Below are positions 19,443-30,691 of a stretch of 64,000 bases of DNA, piece after piece (position 1 is the first letter of the stretch; every line of letters starts with the position of its first letter). Origin of the DNA: Chrysoporthe austroafricana. Taxonomy: Eukaryota; Ascomycota; Sordariomycetes; Diaporthales; Cryphonectriaceae. Under the pieces are notes generated by a model. The model ran no database searches. It had not been told where the DNA came from and saw only the letters and a list, made by a program, of their open reading frames with translations. Location: positions 124,001 through 188,000 of the forward strand of contig JYIP02000006.1 in assembly GCA_001051155.2 (NCBI GenBank). Direction: 5' to 3'. Made by a program: the position numbers and the translations under genes.

Positions 19443-21782
19443 ATGGATGCCACCACCACACCGGAGGAATCTCAACGGGCGCGGCCAAAATTGTTACGCA
19501 GGGAGCGGCTGCGAATCTCAAACGCTTGCCAACAGTGCCGGTTAAGGAAGACTAAATGCGACGGTGCCCACCCTGGTCTGTACTTCCTCTTCGAATCCCT
19601 CCTCGATCCCAGCCTTTCTTCATGTCTTTGACGTCTAATTTCGTCCGGAGCAGTGTGTGAAAAATGCCAGGTGAAAGCACAGATATGTTCGTACGGATAT
19701 GATAGCACTGGCACTGCTATCAATGCCGGTCAAAACCCCAAGCACAACAACAACAACAACAACAACAACAAGAAGAAGAAGAAGAAGAAGAAGAAGAACA
19801 AGAACAAGAATGTGTACGAAGTACCTGGGAGTCATAGTCATGTCCCTGTGTCCTTGGCTCCAACTTTACAACATCCAACGCCGCTATCGCCACCAACGAG
19901 CTCGGAGTACTTGATTAAGATCCAACGCCCGGATCAAAAGTTGGAGCCAGCCTCCGAACAGGCTCGCAATCATTACACCGCTCATGGGCCCTTTGCTGGC
20001 CAGGTTGCAGCTGCAATCGCCGCAAGAGCCGGCGTCGCGCCCCCGGCCACTTCCACAAATCTCGTTCCCTTTGTGGATGCACCCTTGTTTGGCGAGATAG
20101 AACTGGATTCCCTACACAGTGCTGCTTCCTCTACTAATCCACCGGAATTTCATTTGCCCCCACGCGCATATGCTGACAGGCTTGTCGGTATATACTGGCA
20201 ACATGTCCATCCAGTCGAGTCCATCCTGGATCGAGAGCACTTTTTCCGCGACTACGATGCCTTGTATTGTTTGAGCCGTGAGGCATTGCTACACCCGGAC
20301 CATGCATCCTCTATGTTGTAATTGCCGTGGCTATACAGAGACAAGAAGCTATCGCTCTGCAGAGACGAGATGAGGAGGCAAATGGCTACTTCCAGCTAGC
20401 GTGGAGGCTTCTGCGTCCCGAGACAATACTCTGGAAACCCGGATCGCTGGAGCTTGTCCAATGCTTGATGGTGATAAATCGATACCTCCACTGCACCAAC
20501 AACCAACACAAAACATGGATGACGGCCGGTATGGCAATGCGAGTTGCCCAAAGTATAGGTTGCCATCTGCCTGAGACGTTGTCAGCCTAGAGCTTTGATA
20601 ATGACAGGCAGTTGAGAAAAAGGGTCTGGGTGAGCTGTGTAGCCTTAGATCGGTAGGTTCACGTCGCAGACAGGACTTTGGGAAGGGGAGGGGGGTAACT
20701 CTACCTTTCCATGTGATCGATTTAATGCTGACTCTGCCGTGCATAACAGATGCGTCAATTGGGTACTTGGCAAGACGTCGGCACCGTCCTTGCTGCCCTT
20801 GCACGCGCAGAACAGGGTCGACGCCACGTTTCCAAGCGGAGAAAAGACTGATCATCTCGTACGAGGTTTGGAGCTTCACGAAATAGGCAATCAGATTCAG
20901 CTGGCTCAGACCGGAGCCTGGAGTCATCTCGGCCCCAGGTTGGGGCTGCCGCAATTATATGAACAAAATGAATACCACATTGTGGCGGTACAGCTGGACG
21001 AATGCCTGAGCAAATGGGAGAAGAACTTACCCAAGGACTGGAGCTTCCAAAGTCTGCAGTACTGCGTGGACGGGCCTTTTCGAGCAGAACGATATTTGAC
21101 TCATCTTCGGTAAGGCCAGCATGATTTCCACGGTTTTAAACTTCTATTTCACCTTCAATCCTGATTCCTGGAATTGGTCGTTAGCAGCAGCACCTGCGCC
21201 TTTCTTCAGCATTGCTGATGCCGATATACTAGGCTCTTTCACATGCGAATCTTTCTGTATCGACCTATGCTCGCTCGCTTCTGCTCGTTCAACTTCACGA
21301 CAGCCGCCGTCACAGCCCAAGCAACAGCCAGCTCCATCACCCTCAGCGATCGGCTTGTCAGAGAATGTGCCGCAATGTGCATTGAAGCGGCTCAGAGACT
21401 CACATCGTTGGTAATGGAGACACTTGAGCCGGATTCGTCAATGGGTCTTCTGCCTTGGTGGTATCGGATCTACTACCTACATGTTGCAGGGATCAACTTT
21501 CTGGCGGCCATGTTCACGTCGGACTTGTTCAACGAGTCGCTTTTAAAGTCGTGGGAAACTGTCATGTCGGCCCTTCGTGCGCACGATCACTTGAGTGCAT
21601 ATGTTCAACAATGCATCCGAATATTTGAGACGCTCTCAATAAGAGCCCTTGAATCAAGATACCCCAACTCAGTCGGCAATGGAGATGCATTGCCTCCTGA
21701 CAGCTTCCTTGTCGACAATCTGTTCCAGGATGTGGGCTTCAATTTCGACGATTTTCTTTGCAACAACACGGAGGGTATTTAA
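19443..21782 (+). pseudogene. Zn2Cys6 (GAL4-type) fungal transcription factor, broken by a premature stop and a frame jump
   Basis: ATG 19443 (CCATGG context). Intron 19576-19653 sits within the zinc cluster, giving CQQCRLRKTKCDGAHP-VCEKC with the C-x2-C-x6-C...C-x2-C-x6-C spacing. An Asn/Lys tract follows, then the fungal MHR domain (VGIYWQHVHPVESILDREHF). The frame shifts by one base between about 20,280 and 20,300, before CILYVVIAVAIQ. An in-frame TAG lies at 20588-20590, after LPETLSA; reading resumes with FDNDRQLRKRVW. Introns 20653-20749 and 21110-21232 then splice cleanly (VALDR-CVNWVLG; THLR-LFHMRIFLYRP), and the protein ends with the stop at 21780-21782. The TAG is a C-to-T change if the codon was CAG. 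A functional regulator would bind DNA in the nucleus and probably act on this locus; this copy should stop after about 310 residues at most. Confidence 0.85.
19745..19812 (+). repeat. (AAC)n(AAG)n microsatellite in the regulator gene
   Basis: A compound trinucleotide repeat encodes eight Asn followed by nine Lys and an NKNKN tail, about 30 codons after the zinc cluster. It keeps the frame. The Lys block could act as a linker or nuclear localisation signal, or may simply be length-variable slippage. Confidence 0.9.
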
Positions 21783-22177
21783 AATTCAGGCAGCCATCTC
21801 ATACCAATCGCTTGATGAATAAATTTGAATTCTGAGTTCACAAGATATACATGGCTACCAGCCAGAATACCTGATAGGTACATATTTGACCTGATTATAT
21901 GGGCTTCTCCATGCTCAGTCCAGTCCAGTCTTGATTCCAGCGTTGCTAGTGTTTGGCTGACCATAACTTCAATATCATAGTCCCACACCAGAGAGATCAG
22001 ATCCTTTATTTTGCGGGTGAGCTGCTTCTTGTCCTCGCTGCCATAATGGGCATATTTCCAGGTGAACAGCTCAAAATTCTGTCGGCTATGCTTGATAAGC
22101 TGCTCATACCGTTGATATCGTACCGAGAAATAAGGATACCGTAGCTTATGCAAAGCGAAATGCAGCTCTGGACAAAG
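21779..22177 (-). pseudogene. Unknown protein, C-terminal exon only
   Basis: An open frame of about 130 codons without its own ATG, starting after a plausible 3' splice site (TTTTGCTTTTCAG). It contains QNFELFTWKYAHYG, LTRKIKDLISLVWDYD and LESRLDWTEHG and ends at 21,779, overlapping the regulator's stop codon tail-to-tail. The helical, charged pattern faintly resembles the C-terminal helices of HeLo-type domains of fungal incompatibility proteins, but I would not assign it. No 5' exon is evident between 22,180 and 22,244. Confidence 0.35.
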
Positions 22178-22244
22178 CTGAAAAGCAAAAGTTACTATTT
22201 CCGACTTGAAGATACAAATTTGCAATAACTTCTATACAAATAGT

Positions 22245-22735
22245 TCAGTACTTGGCTTGATCCTGCTTATGCGCCATGGTTTTATCATTAAGCGGCTGGA
22301 ACAGCCAGGCTTTTTCAATCTTGCGGTTGACGTGCAAGATTTCCATAGGGTCCATATTCCTCGTATTAACGCCGAAGTCAGCTGCACCACCGTCTGGCTT
22401 CTTTTCTTCAAATGGCCACCAATAACATCTACGTTCAGGCAAAGAATTTCAGCCAACCTGTTGAGATCCACAAACGATGAGCCGATCGAGACTTACACGC
22501 ATCCGCAATTCTCACAGAAATTGAATGAGATCTCTCTATCTCCCCAGACGTACTGAGAGAGTTTGGCGCCTTCTTTCATATCAAATTTTATTTCATTCAC
22601 TTTGTAGTACGCCCAAGCGGCTGCGTAGCGCCGACAGATTGTACATTGACATTCGTTAATTTCCTCCGGTTGATGAGGCACGATTACGGTGATGGCGCCA
22701 CAATGGCAGGTGGATTTGAGGGATTTGTCCGCCAT
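22245..22735 (-). CDS. GFA/CENP-V family zinc protein (S-(hydroxymethyl)glutathione synthase-like)
   Basis: Exon 1 (22735-22497) starts MADKSLKSTCHCGAI. A 68-bp intron (22429-22496, GTAAGT..CGTAG) splits the codon after CENCGC, and exon 2 (22428-22245) starts with CYWWPFEEKKPDGG and ends with the stop. The predicted protein is 140 aa, the normal length for a single GFA domain. The zinc ligands are present in order: CHC near residue 10, CQCTIC near residue 30, and CENC near residue 75. Members are small cytosolic proteins often found in secondary-metabolite loci, where the substrate is usually unknown; formaldehyde-glutathione chemistry is only the founding activity. The frame is intact. Confidence 0.88.
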
Positions 22736-23659
22736 CTTAATCGAAAGGTCAGATCTGTGTCAGGAAAAAGGAGTGACCACTCCCAGCTGGCTGGGAATGA
22801 CGAGGGTCTGATATAGCCAACGGAGGTCTGTCTGATCGGGCGAGCGCACTTGGTCGAGTACAAGACCAGAGCAGAGTGGAACAAAAAGGTTTGAGTTGAG
22901 CTGCAAGTCGAAGCGGGGCAGGGTATTCCCGAACTAACTCAGTTGGGGTAAGCAGTATCAGGCAGCGAAACGCGCATTCGCTTTCAGACGTGTTGGAGTC
23001 CACTCGTGCCGTGCAGCCGCGATAGCACTGTCCTGCAGTTGTGCTGGCTTGGGAAATTCCACGGTAATAATATGTATTCGCAGGCAGCGACTTTTCCAGT
23101 GACAGCCTTTTCTTGCTGCGCTACCGAGAGGTTGGTTACTTATATGTGGTATTAAGCCCTATCAATACCACCTCAAGTGTCCATATTTGATAGGCATAAA
23201 ACACAGTACGTGGTTGTCTCCACTGGAAGACAGATCATAGTGACATCTTTCATGATTTACTATGGTATAACGTACAACCAACAGACCGTTTGTTGGTTGT
23301 ACATTGCGTCGGATGCCGGAACTAGGCTTTGGCTCCTGGGGCGGCTTACAGCCCTGGACTTTAAAGAGCGTCCAGCGTAGCATTCAGCGGGTAAGTCTCA
23401 CCTCTCTTTTCCGTGATTGCTCATCGGCCCCCGCATTGCATTTCGTTCCCAATTTCAGCTCCGTGTCCACCGTTACATGCATTGAATGCTGAGGGCGGTA
23501 CGTCTTCGGCCAGATGATCTTTCACTTGTAGATAAAGAGTCAAGACCGTTCCTTCGTCTGTTTGCATGAAAACTTTCGGAAACATCAAACACTTGCAATC
23601 ATAGAAATCCATCCAAATTATAGCAATACATCTCATTTGCCCCTCAAGACACAACCATT
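22736..23659. other. Intergenic with a perfect 12-bp-stem palindrome
   Basis: No gene is recognised between the GFA and EthD genes, which are divergent, so the stretch should include both promoters. A perfect inverted repeat at 23,272-23,302 (arm GTACAACCAACA, 7-base loop) lies about 360 bp upstream of the EthD start. A smaller pair, GGTATT/AATACC, lies at about 23,147-23,168. Confidence 0.55.
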
Positions 23660-24189
23660 ATGACCCATACCGTTCTCATTTTCGCATACCGCAAGCCCGG
23701 CACGACGCCGGCACAATTCCGAGAGCATTATGAGGGCAAACACGTTCCTCTGGTCAAGGAGATTGCTGGCGAGTGAGTTCAGTGCTGCAATTATCATTCG
23801 CGTTCTTGATCTCAGTATACTGATCTTGCTCCCTCAGACACTTTCCTCTCAGCCACACGCGTCGGTACATCCATCGCACAGAAGGCCAAGTAGAGGGTGC
23901 TACTGAACGCAACGCCAACCACCCGGCTACTGTCCTCTTAGGCGCTCAAGCGGACTTCGACTACGACGCTTTCGCCGAATTGACATTTGCAGACGTCAAT
24001 TCCTTTCAGACGTTTTTCGGCATCACACAGCAACCCGAGAATGCTGCACGGATTGCGGCGGACGAGGAACAATTCCTCGATCGCTCCAAGAGTACGTCCA
24101 AAACCGTCCAATTTGGCCATGAAATCGCTGACAATTAACTTATAGTGCCTGTCGTTGTTCTGGGGGAGACAATTTCGACAAACAAATAG
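23660..24189 (+). CDS. EthD-domain protein
   Basis: Three exons, 23660-23772, 23838-24091 and 24146-24189, joined across GT-AG introns of 65 and 54 bp, give 136 aa starting MTHTVLIFAYRKPGTTPAQF. The EthD fold (dimeric alpha-beta barrel) is indicated by the N-terminal strand with KPGTTPAQFREHYEGKHVPL, the HFPLSHTRRYI segment right after intron 1, and a central TFADVNSFQTFF segment. The length is normal for the family. EthD proteins in fungal polyketide clusters act as small accessory enzymes (cyclase, decarboxylase or dehydratase-like), but the activity here is not predictable. The frame is intact and GC-balanced, and it is the last gene before the RIP-mutated block. Confidence 0.88.
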
Positions 24190-24537
24190 AGGGTGGGCTC
24201 AGTATGTGCTGGTGAGCCAATGTTCTTGCGGCAGACACGAAGTATGCAGCAAATATAGACACTGATTGCCCAATCTTTGAGGGGCCCCGGAGGAAGATCA
24301 TGGTAATATATACCTACTCGGCTCAAAATTTAGAGATTGCTAAGACAACGTGAACTGAACATGTGAAGGTATAGACGCATTCCTTTATGAACTCTGCCCA
24401 GACCCGCGTCTTATTTATCAAGAAGCCCTTCCCAAAGCCTAAAATATCACATTCTCCATTATTTCACCTTGAACTAAGTTCATAGATTCAAGAGTTTAGT
24501 CTTAATCTCGAGGAGTTGTACTATTTGGCTCACGTTA
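24190..24537. other. Intergenic boundary to the transposon block
   Basis: The 3' flank of the EthD gene; nothing recognisable. Composition becomes strongly AT-rich from about 24,610. Confidence 0.5.
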
Positions 24538-26094
24538 AGTTAAAGCACCCCCTTTCGGCGCACCCCGGGAAAGCCGCGTGGGGGGGAAAGCCGCGTGGGA
24601 CCAGTCGGTGTAGCGTATATCTATATATATATATGTAAGAGTTGAAAAGATGGAATATATCGGACTATAATGTAATCCTCTTCAGAACTAGATAATTCGA
24701 TATCACTCTCTCTATCAGAAGTATCCGCTTTTCGACTAATTGCATTTTGAGCCTTCTGTATAGCCTCGATACTAGCAAACTTGGAATTCGGGCTAATATC
24801 GACCTTCCTTCTCTTTATACCGGCTCTTCGAAGTTAAACTCGAAAATTTCGAGCCAAAAGGAGATCTCGAAATCGATCGAGCATTAGGGAAAGAAGGGTT
24901 CGAAAAACTTAAAAAGTGAATAATATATGCTGTACTGATATAGTTAAAAGTTGATACCGGTTTCTATAGAGCCGATAATATAGATCTCTAGCCTTTCGAA
25001 GAGTTGAATATATATCCGGCTGGCTTAAAAAGAGGTTCGGGATAGAAATAAATACTATAAATTATCGTTTTGGACTTAAACGTAATTGGATTTGCTAGCG
25101 TTACTAGCTATTTTCGAGAAGAAAAAAGCTAAAGAATAGCTTGGCTAACCGGATAGGCTAAAGACCCGTTGCTTTCTATCCAGATCTGATATTCTAGCTA
25201 GATAGACTTTCTATCCGTGCTAAGCAATAGGTTTCGAGAAACAAACGCTTTCCTCGGATAGTTATTTCTCTCTATTGGCCTAGAAAGCTGACCTTCTTTC
25301 GGTAAGCTCTCTTGAGCGAGGAAAAGATTCTTAGATCAAGAGGCTAGAAGATATAAGATATATAAGGAAGCAAATAGATCAATAGAATATTATTCTGGAA
25401 GCATTCCTATATAAACTCGTCTGGTATATAGCTGCTATAGCTATCCAAAATTAAAAGCCTAGTATTATAACTTAATATGCAAGCCAGGGTATAGCACTTT
25501 AACGGCTCGGGGAAACTTACTTAGCGCCGGAACCCCCAGGCACAATGCCAACTCGGGCTTACGTAAGCAAGGGATAGGGTCAGGATAGCTAGGATAGCTA
25601 AGCTATCCAAGCTATCCTAACTGAAAAGCTGGATATATAAAAACGGATATTTATTAGATAGATTGCTATAGCTTTTCAGTCGTAAATCTAAGTATTATTT
25701 CATATATAGGTAATAGCCTTATAGCTTATAAATACTCGCACTCGAGAGACTTTTCGATCGTTTCTTTACTTCCGTTCAAAGATTGTATTTAGCACCGCGC
25801 TTGCTAGCATAAACCCTTTGATACTGCAAGTATTTTAAGATATTGCGGCAGCGTTTATAACACTTAGCTTCCGAAAGGTTTGCTGGCTGGCTGCTCGGAA
25901 TAAAGATCTTTTTCAGCTATTCGAATGCTATTATATTGCTAGTTTAGCTATTATCCGTTGCAAAGAATTGCTAGTCTTTGAAAGGCTTTAAAAAAGTAAA
26001 AAACTGTTGCTGCTATACATTTTTGCTCTTAAAGATAACTAAAGGAAGGAAATAAGTATTTATAGCTGAAATGCATTTAAAGAATAACGTTTAG
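24538..26094 (-). mobile_element. Second Fot1/pogo-family element, reverse orientation, truncated and RIP-degraded
   Basis: The left end at 24538 starts AGTTAAAGCACCCCC after a TA, a Fot1-like terminus different from the first element. Minus-strand translation from about 24,840 gives RRKVDISPNSKFASI followed by an acidic tail, the same C-terminus as the 14.3-kb element. The DDE portion (KIFIPSSQPA) continues beyond the inserted solo LTR to about 26,000. The element is broken at 26,094 by a family A LTR, and its 5' half and right TIR are not found in the window. Confidence 0.78.
25463..25862 (+). mobile_element. Solo LTR of chromovirus family A
   Basis: It starts TATTATAACTTAATATGC and ends GTTTATAACA, with an intact CA end. 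It is flanked by CCTAG (25458-25462) and CTTAG (25863-25867), a 5-bp target duplication with one C/T difference. It is inserted in the second Fot1-like transposase. Confidence 0.82.
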
Positions 26095-27420
26095 TATTAT
26101 AAACTAATACGTAAGCTAAAGTACGGCATGCAAGCTACTCGAAATAACCTATTCGGTATTAGGATTTTTAAGCTTTACGAAAGAACTTAATAATACTTAT
26201 ATAAGCAAAGATTAAAGTTAAATAAGATACGGCTTACTAGATTACTTAATAAGCTAATAAGCTAAGCTTATTAAATTATTCGGTAAGCAAGTAATTTAAG
26301 ATAAAAAGGCTAAATATATAAAAACGGGATATTTATTAAGTAGATTATTATAGCTCTTTAATCGTAAGTTTAAATACTATTTGGACTTTAAATATTATTC
26401 AAATAATAGCCGCTTAAAGCTTATAAATATTGCATTACTCAATTAAAGTATTTTCGATATTTAAAGCTTATATTTAATACCGCTTTTATTAGCATAAACC
26501 CTTTAAATTTATAGTATATTTTAAGATTATTGCAGCATTTATAATATTTTTACGACTTTTATTTAAAAACGGTTTAATATATACCCTTTAAGCAATAACG
26601 GAAATATAATAGCGTTTCAAATTCCGTTTTCCTTTAATAACCCGGCTCTTTAAGAAAAAGCCCTGGTAATTTTTATTAACGAATAATTCTAAGAACAGAA
26701 TATAGCCTTATATTAGCAGCTTAAAGAAATCAAAAACGAGGTTTTTCGCTTTAATGCCTTTTAGCAAGCCAAAGCTTTTAAGCTTAATAAGCTTAGTCTT
26801 TATAAAAATATTCGAAAAGACTTCCAGGCCTTTTTAACTTAATTTAAAGCCTATTTCAAATATTATAGCATTTAGTTTAAAACGACTTATAATAAGATTG
26901 ATTTTGCTAGAAGCTGTTTCGAAAGAATTGCACTTGAATAATAGAAATTAACCTTTCGCAACTATTTAGATAATAACGAAACCTTTCGTTCTGAAAATAT
27001 TAAATATATCTTTTAATACTATTCTAATTTCGAAATAGCTCTTATTAAAACTTTCGGAAATCCGAATAAATAATATATTGCAATATAGCAATTAAAAGCA
27101 TTTTAATAAACTAGCTCGGCTGCGAACTATATAGCTAAATTTAAATAAATTGTAACTTAATTCAATTACGAAAACGAACTTTTTATAAATACTTATTATA
27201 CAAGACTTAAAAAGAAAGTTAAAGACGAACTTTATAAGGAAAACCGATTCAAAAAACTTAGCGAATTTATTAATAAAACAGTCCGTATTAATAATTGACT
27301 TTACGAATATCGATAATAGCGATAAAAGAACTATAGCAATATCCTAAAATATTAGCTTAATTCTAAAAAGCGCAAATTCCAATATAAAAGCCGAAATAGC
27401 ATAGCTTATTTAAGCATTAC
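26095..27420 (+). mobile_element. Chromovirus family A copy, + strand, 5' LTR and gag only
   Basis: The LTR (26095-26545, 451 bp) is followed by a gag frame with RIP stops: the central capsid-like region contains TFRNYLDNNETFRSENIKY and INTYYTRLKKKVKDELY. The copy is cut at 27,420, in the middle of gag, by the 3' LTR of the next (reverse) copy; the five bases before the break are ATTAC. The rest of this copy is not found adjacent to any other element in the window. Confidence 0.8.
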
Positions 27421-27992
27421 TATTATAAACGCTGCAGCAATTTTAGGATAAACTGTAAAGTCAAAAGGTTTATACTAGCAAAGACGGTATTAAGTATAGC
27501 CTTAAATATCGAAAACTTATATAGCAAGTAATTGCAATATTTATAAGCTTATAAGGCTATTACTTGAATATCTAATAAGGTCCAAGAAATACTTAGATTT
27601 ACGACTGAAAAACTATAATAATCTATTTAGTAAATATCCTATCCTTATATATCCAGCTCTTTAATATAGCTTTGCCGGATTTATAGCAAATCTTTAGATT
27701 TTAAATCTATCGGATCTATAACAAATCTCCAAATCCTGGATTTGCCGGGTCTATAACAGATTTCCAGATCTTACCACCTTTATAACCTTAACCCTGGGTT
27801 ATATAAGCGGTTACGGAAGTTCTTTAGGAAAGGTTGCTAGTAAAGCGCCTTATCAGATTTCTTTTTTATACCGTATAGTCTAGTACTTTGCTAAGTTATA
27901 ATATTATTTCTTTCTTATCGATTATTGTTCCCAATAATCTTTCGTAAATAATCTAACTTATAAAGGCGTATTATTATGCCTTTTTAATTAGG

Positions 27993-28599
27993 ATGCTTAA
28001 TAGAATTTCGAAGCCGAAATCTTCCAATCTTTATCTGAATAAAAATAAGCAGCGTAAATCCTTAATTTTTCGAATTATTTATTACGCTATTATTATACGA
28101 CCCTGTTCTTATTATAACCGTCTTGGTCTGAAATCGTATGCGGTTTCTAAATAGGATTCGTTTTATTATTTTAAATGCGTTCAATACAATCAGTCGAGTT
28201 GTAATATTCTGGAACCGATTAATGCTGCAGAACTTTCCTTTGCATTTAACTAGTTTTAAAAGCTAGAAGATAAAATCGAAGGTTTGGAAAATAAGCTAAT
28301 AAGGTTGCGGAAACAGAAACGAATATAACGGGAGCGAATAGCTCGAGCTTTCTATCGGGGTCTATCCAATCTTGAAAACTTAAAGCGGTTAGAAAAGGAA
28401 AAGGCCGAAGAAGAGCGTTGCAAAGCTAAGGCCGAATATCGTGCTACTGAACTCTTAATTCTTAAAGGTCTTCTTCTTAAGAGTTTTGATCTGGATATTA
28501 CTTTATAGCAGTTTGGTTCCGATATCGATTGGTTTATTGCTGGCTTATTCGTAAGCCGCGAAGCCTTATCGGGTTTTTCCGATCGAATTTCAAGCTAGC
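27993..28599 (+). pseudogene. Antisense accessory ORF of chromovirus family A (copy 1)
   Basis: On the strand opposite to pol, between the 3' LTR and the chromodomain end, a frame starting at ATG 27993 runs for about 200 codons with only a few TAG/TAA stops. It has a Cys-containing N-terminal part (CSYYNRLG, then FKCVQYNQSSC), a Lys/Glu-rich coiled coil (KLEDKIEGLENKLIRLRKQK; LEKEKAEEERCKAKAEY) and an acidic C-terminus (FDLDITL, FGSDIDWF). The same frame is preserved in the copy at 45.7 kb. The function is unknown. The Cys pairs might have formed a small zinc-binding module before RIP, which is inference. Confidence 0.6.
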
Positions 28600-30484
28600 T
28601 AGTTAATTGCTTTTCTTAATATTTCTTAAGTATTTGTAATGCGTTGCTCAGATTGCTAACTAATTCCTAGCTGTTTTCGTTCGAATAGTATCCTTTTTAT
28701 TTAATTAGATATTTTCGGTATTTAGTTAGTTTTTAGTATTTGAAAATTCGTTCGATTTCGTATTTTAGTTTATTATTTTTAATTTGTAAAGATTTATTTA
28801 TTTTGATTGCTTTCGGTATTAGTTCGAAAAATGAGATATGAAATACTGGATAGATTTTTATTTTATAAGGTAATGCAAATTCGAAATTAATATCCGAAAT
28901 TTTCCTTAAAATTTTAAATAAGCTTAATTTCTTATAGTTTAGCAAATAAAAAGGTTTTATTATTTTGATATATTCTTTCTATTAAATAAAATAAATTTTA
29001 TTTCTTTTTTATAGGATTAGTCCTTTAATCCTTTTGGAATTAGCATATTTTATTATTCTTTCTTATATAAATTTCAGTTTTTCTTAAAATTCCTTTTAAA
29101 TTTTCTTAATTTTCCGGATTTGTCTTTCTGCTGCTTTTATATTTACTTTTAATAATTCGTTATAATAAGCTATTAGATTATAGCTATAAAGCGCGTAAAA
29201 TAGCGATTTTTTTATTATGCTTATATTTATATTATTATATGCAAATTATGCTAATAATAGTAAGTTAATTTAATTATTTTATTTATAATTTATATAATGC
29301 TAGAAATATTATTTAATAGTTTAATTCGTTCGTTTTATTTAGCTATCCGTTTGCAAATAAAATGCTATAAATATCTTTTATTATATTCCGAATAGTTTTA
29401 TAAGTAAAGTTTAAAAATTTAATATAAATTTTCTATTTCTATTAAAGATAACTTTTTTAAATATGCTATAATTAGCTATAATTATTCTGAAAAATATATA
29501 TATAAAATCTTCCGCTATACTGCTTTCTTTATATAAGAAGAAATAAGTATATTTGCTTAATTTGCAAATTATTATTAAAATGCTATTATATTATACTTTA
29601 ATTAAAAGTTTTCGTAAAAAAAATAGCTTAGTAATAAAATTCTAGCTAATAGATTGCTAAACTACTTTTAGAATAAGAAATAGTTAGAGCAATTTATAAG
29701 GCTTATAATATTCAATTTTATTTTTCTTATAGCTATTATATTCTTATAAAATTTTTTCGATCTTTTTTCTCAATTCTAAAAAATTTCAATATTTTTTGAT
29801 TCTTTCATATATAGCTTTGACTCTTTAATAGCCGTATGCTAATGCGTTATATATAGTTTTGATATATTCGTTTTATTTTTCAAAAGTTATATTTTCTAAT
29901 TTCTTTTCGTTATTGGAAATCTTAATAATAGTATTGAGTTCTTTAACCTTATTTACCAAATTGCTATTTTTGTTTTGCTGAAAAATATTTTGAAATTCTT
30001 TAAATTCCGTATTTTAATAGTCCGACTATTTATTAAACGTATCTGCTTTGCTATTTTCAGATCTTTTGCAATAAATAATTTTTAAGTTAAATTATAAAAA
30101 GAATTTTGCTTATTTAATTTATTATTTATTTAAGACTTTTGTTATTATAAACGTTATTAAGTTTTTATAGTCGGAATGTATTACGATTTAATATTTAGCT
30201 CTTATTAAATAATACTGCTATTTTTCGAATGCTTTTACAATTGCTATTAATTCTTTATTTGGAATGCTATAATTGAATTCTGGGCTATTTAATTTCTTTA
30301 AGAAATTGCTTACAATTCTGAAATATCCTTAATTATTTCGTTAACCAAATTATTTTCCGAATATATAATCTAATGCGTCGGTTTCAATTTCAAATAGCTT
30401 ATTTGAATTTGCTTTATAAAATATAAATTTTAATATAACTTATTTTTTAATCTTATCGAATGCTTTTTATATTTCTTATATTTA

Positions 30485-30691
30485 TAATAGTAAACGTACT
30501 GAAATATATTATAAAGCATAGTTCTCTTAAGAAAGTAAATTACGCTAAAGCCTATCAGGGCATTATATAAGCCCCCCGGTAAAGATATAATATCTACTTA
30601 GTAAATTCATTACGTATTCACTAAAGGATTTACTATAGATTTACCAGGCGAATCCATTACGAATTCACCTTATCTATAAGTTTTGCTATTA
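30485..30691 (-). repeat. Family B 3' LTR
   Basis: 207 bp; left member of the LTR pair, differing from the right member mostly by C/T and G/A changes. Confidence 0.9.

Noticed and set aside
21779..22177. HeLo/prion-type incompatibility domain
   Set aside because: Only a vague helical resemblance; no HET or NLR partner and no complete gene structure.
28733..28945. A 70-codon open frame on the minus strand that could be called a small gene
   Set aside because: It is the integrase C-terminal segment leading into the chromodomain of the degraded family A pol, not an independent gene.
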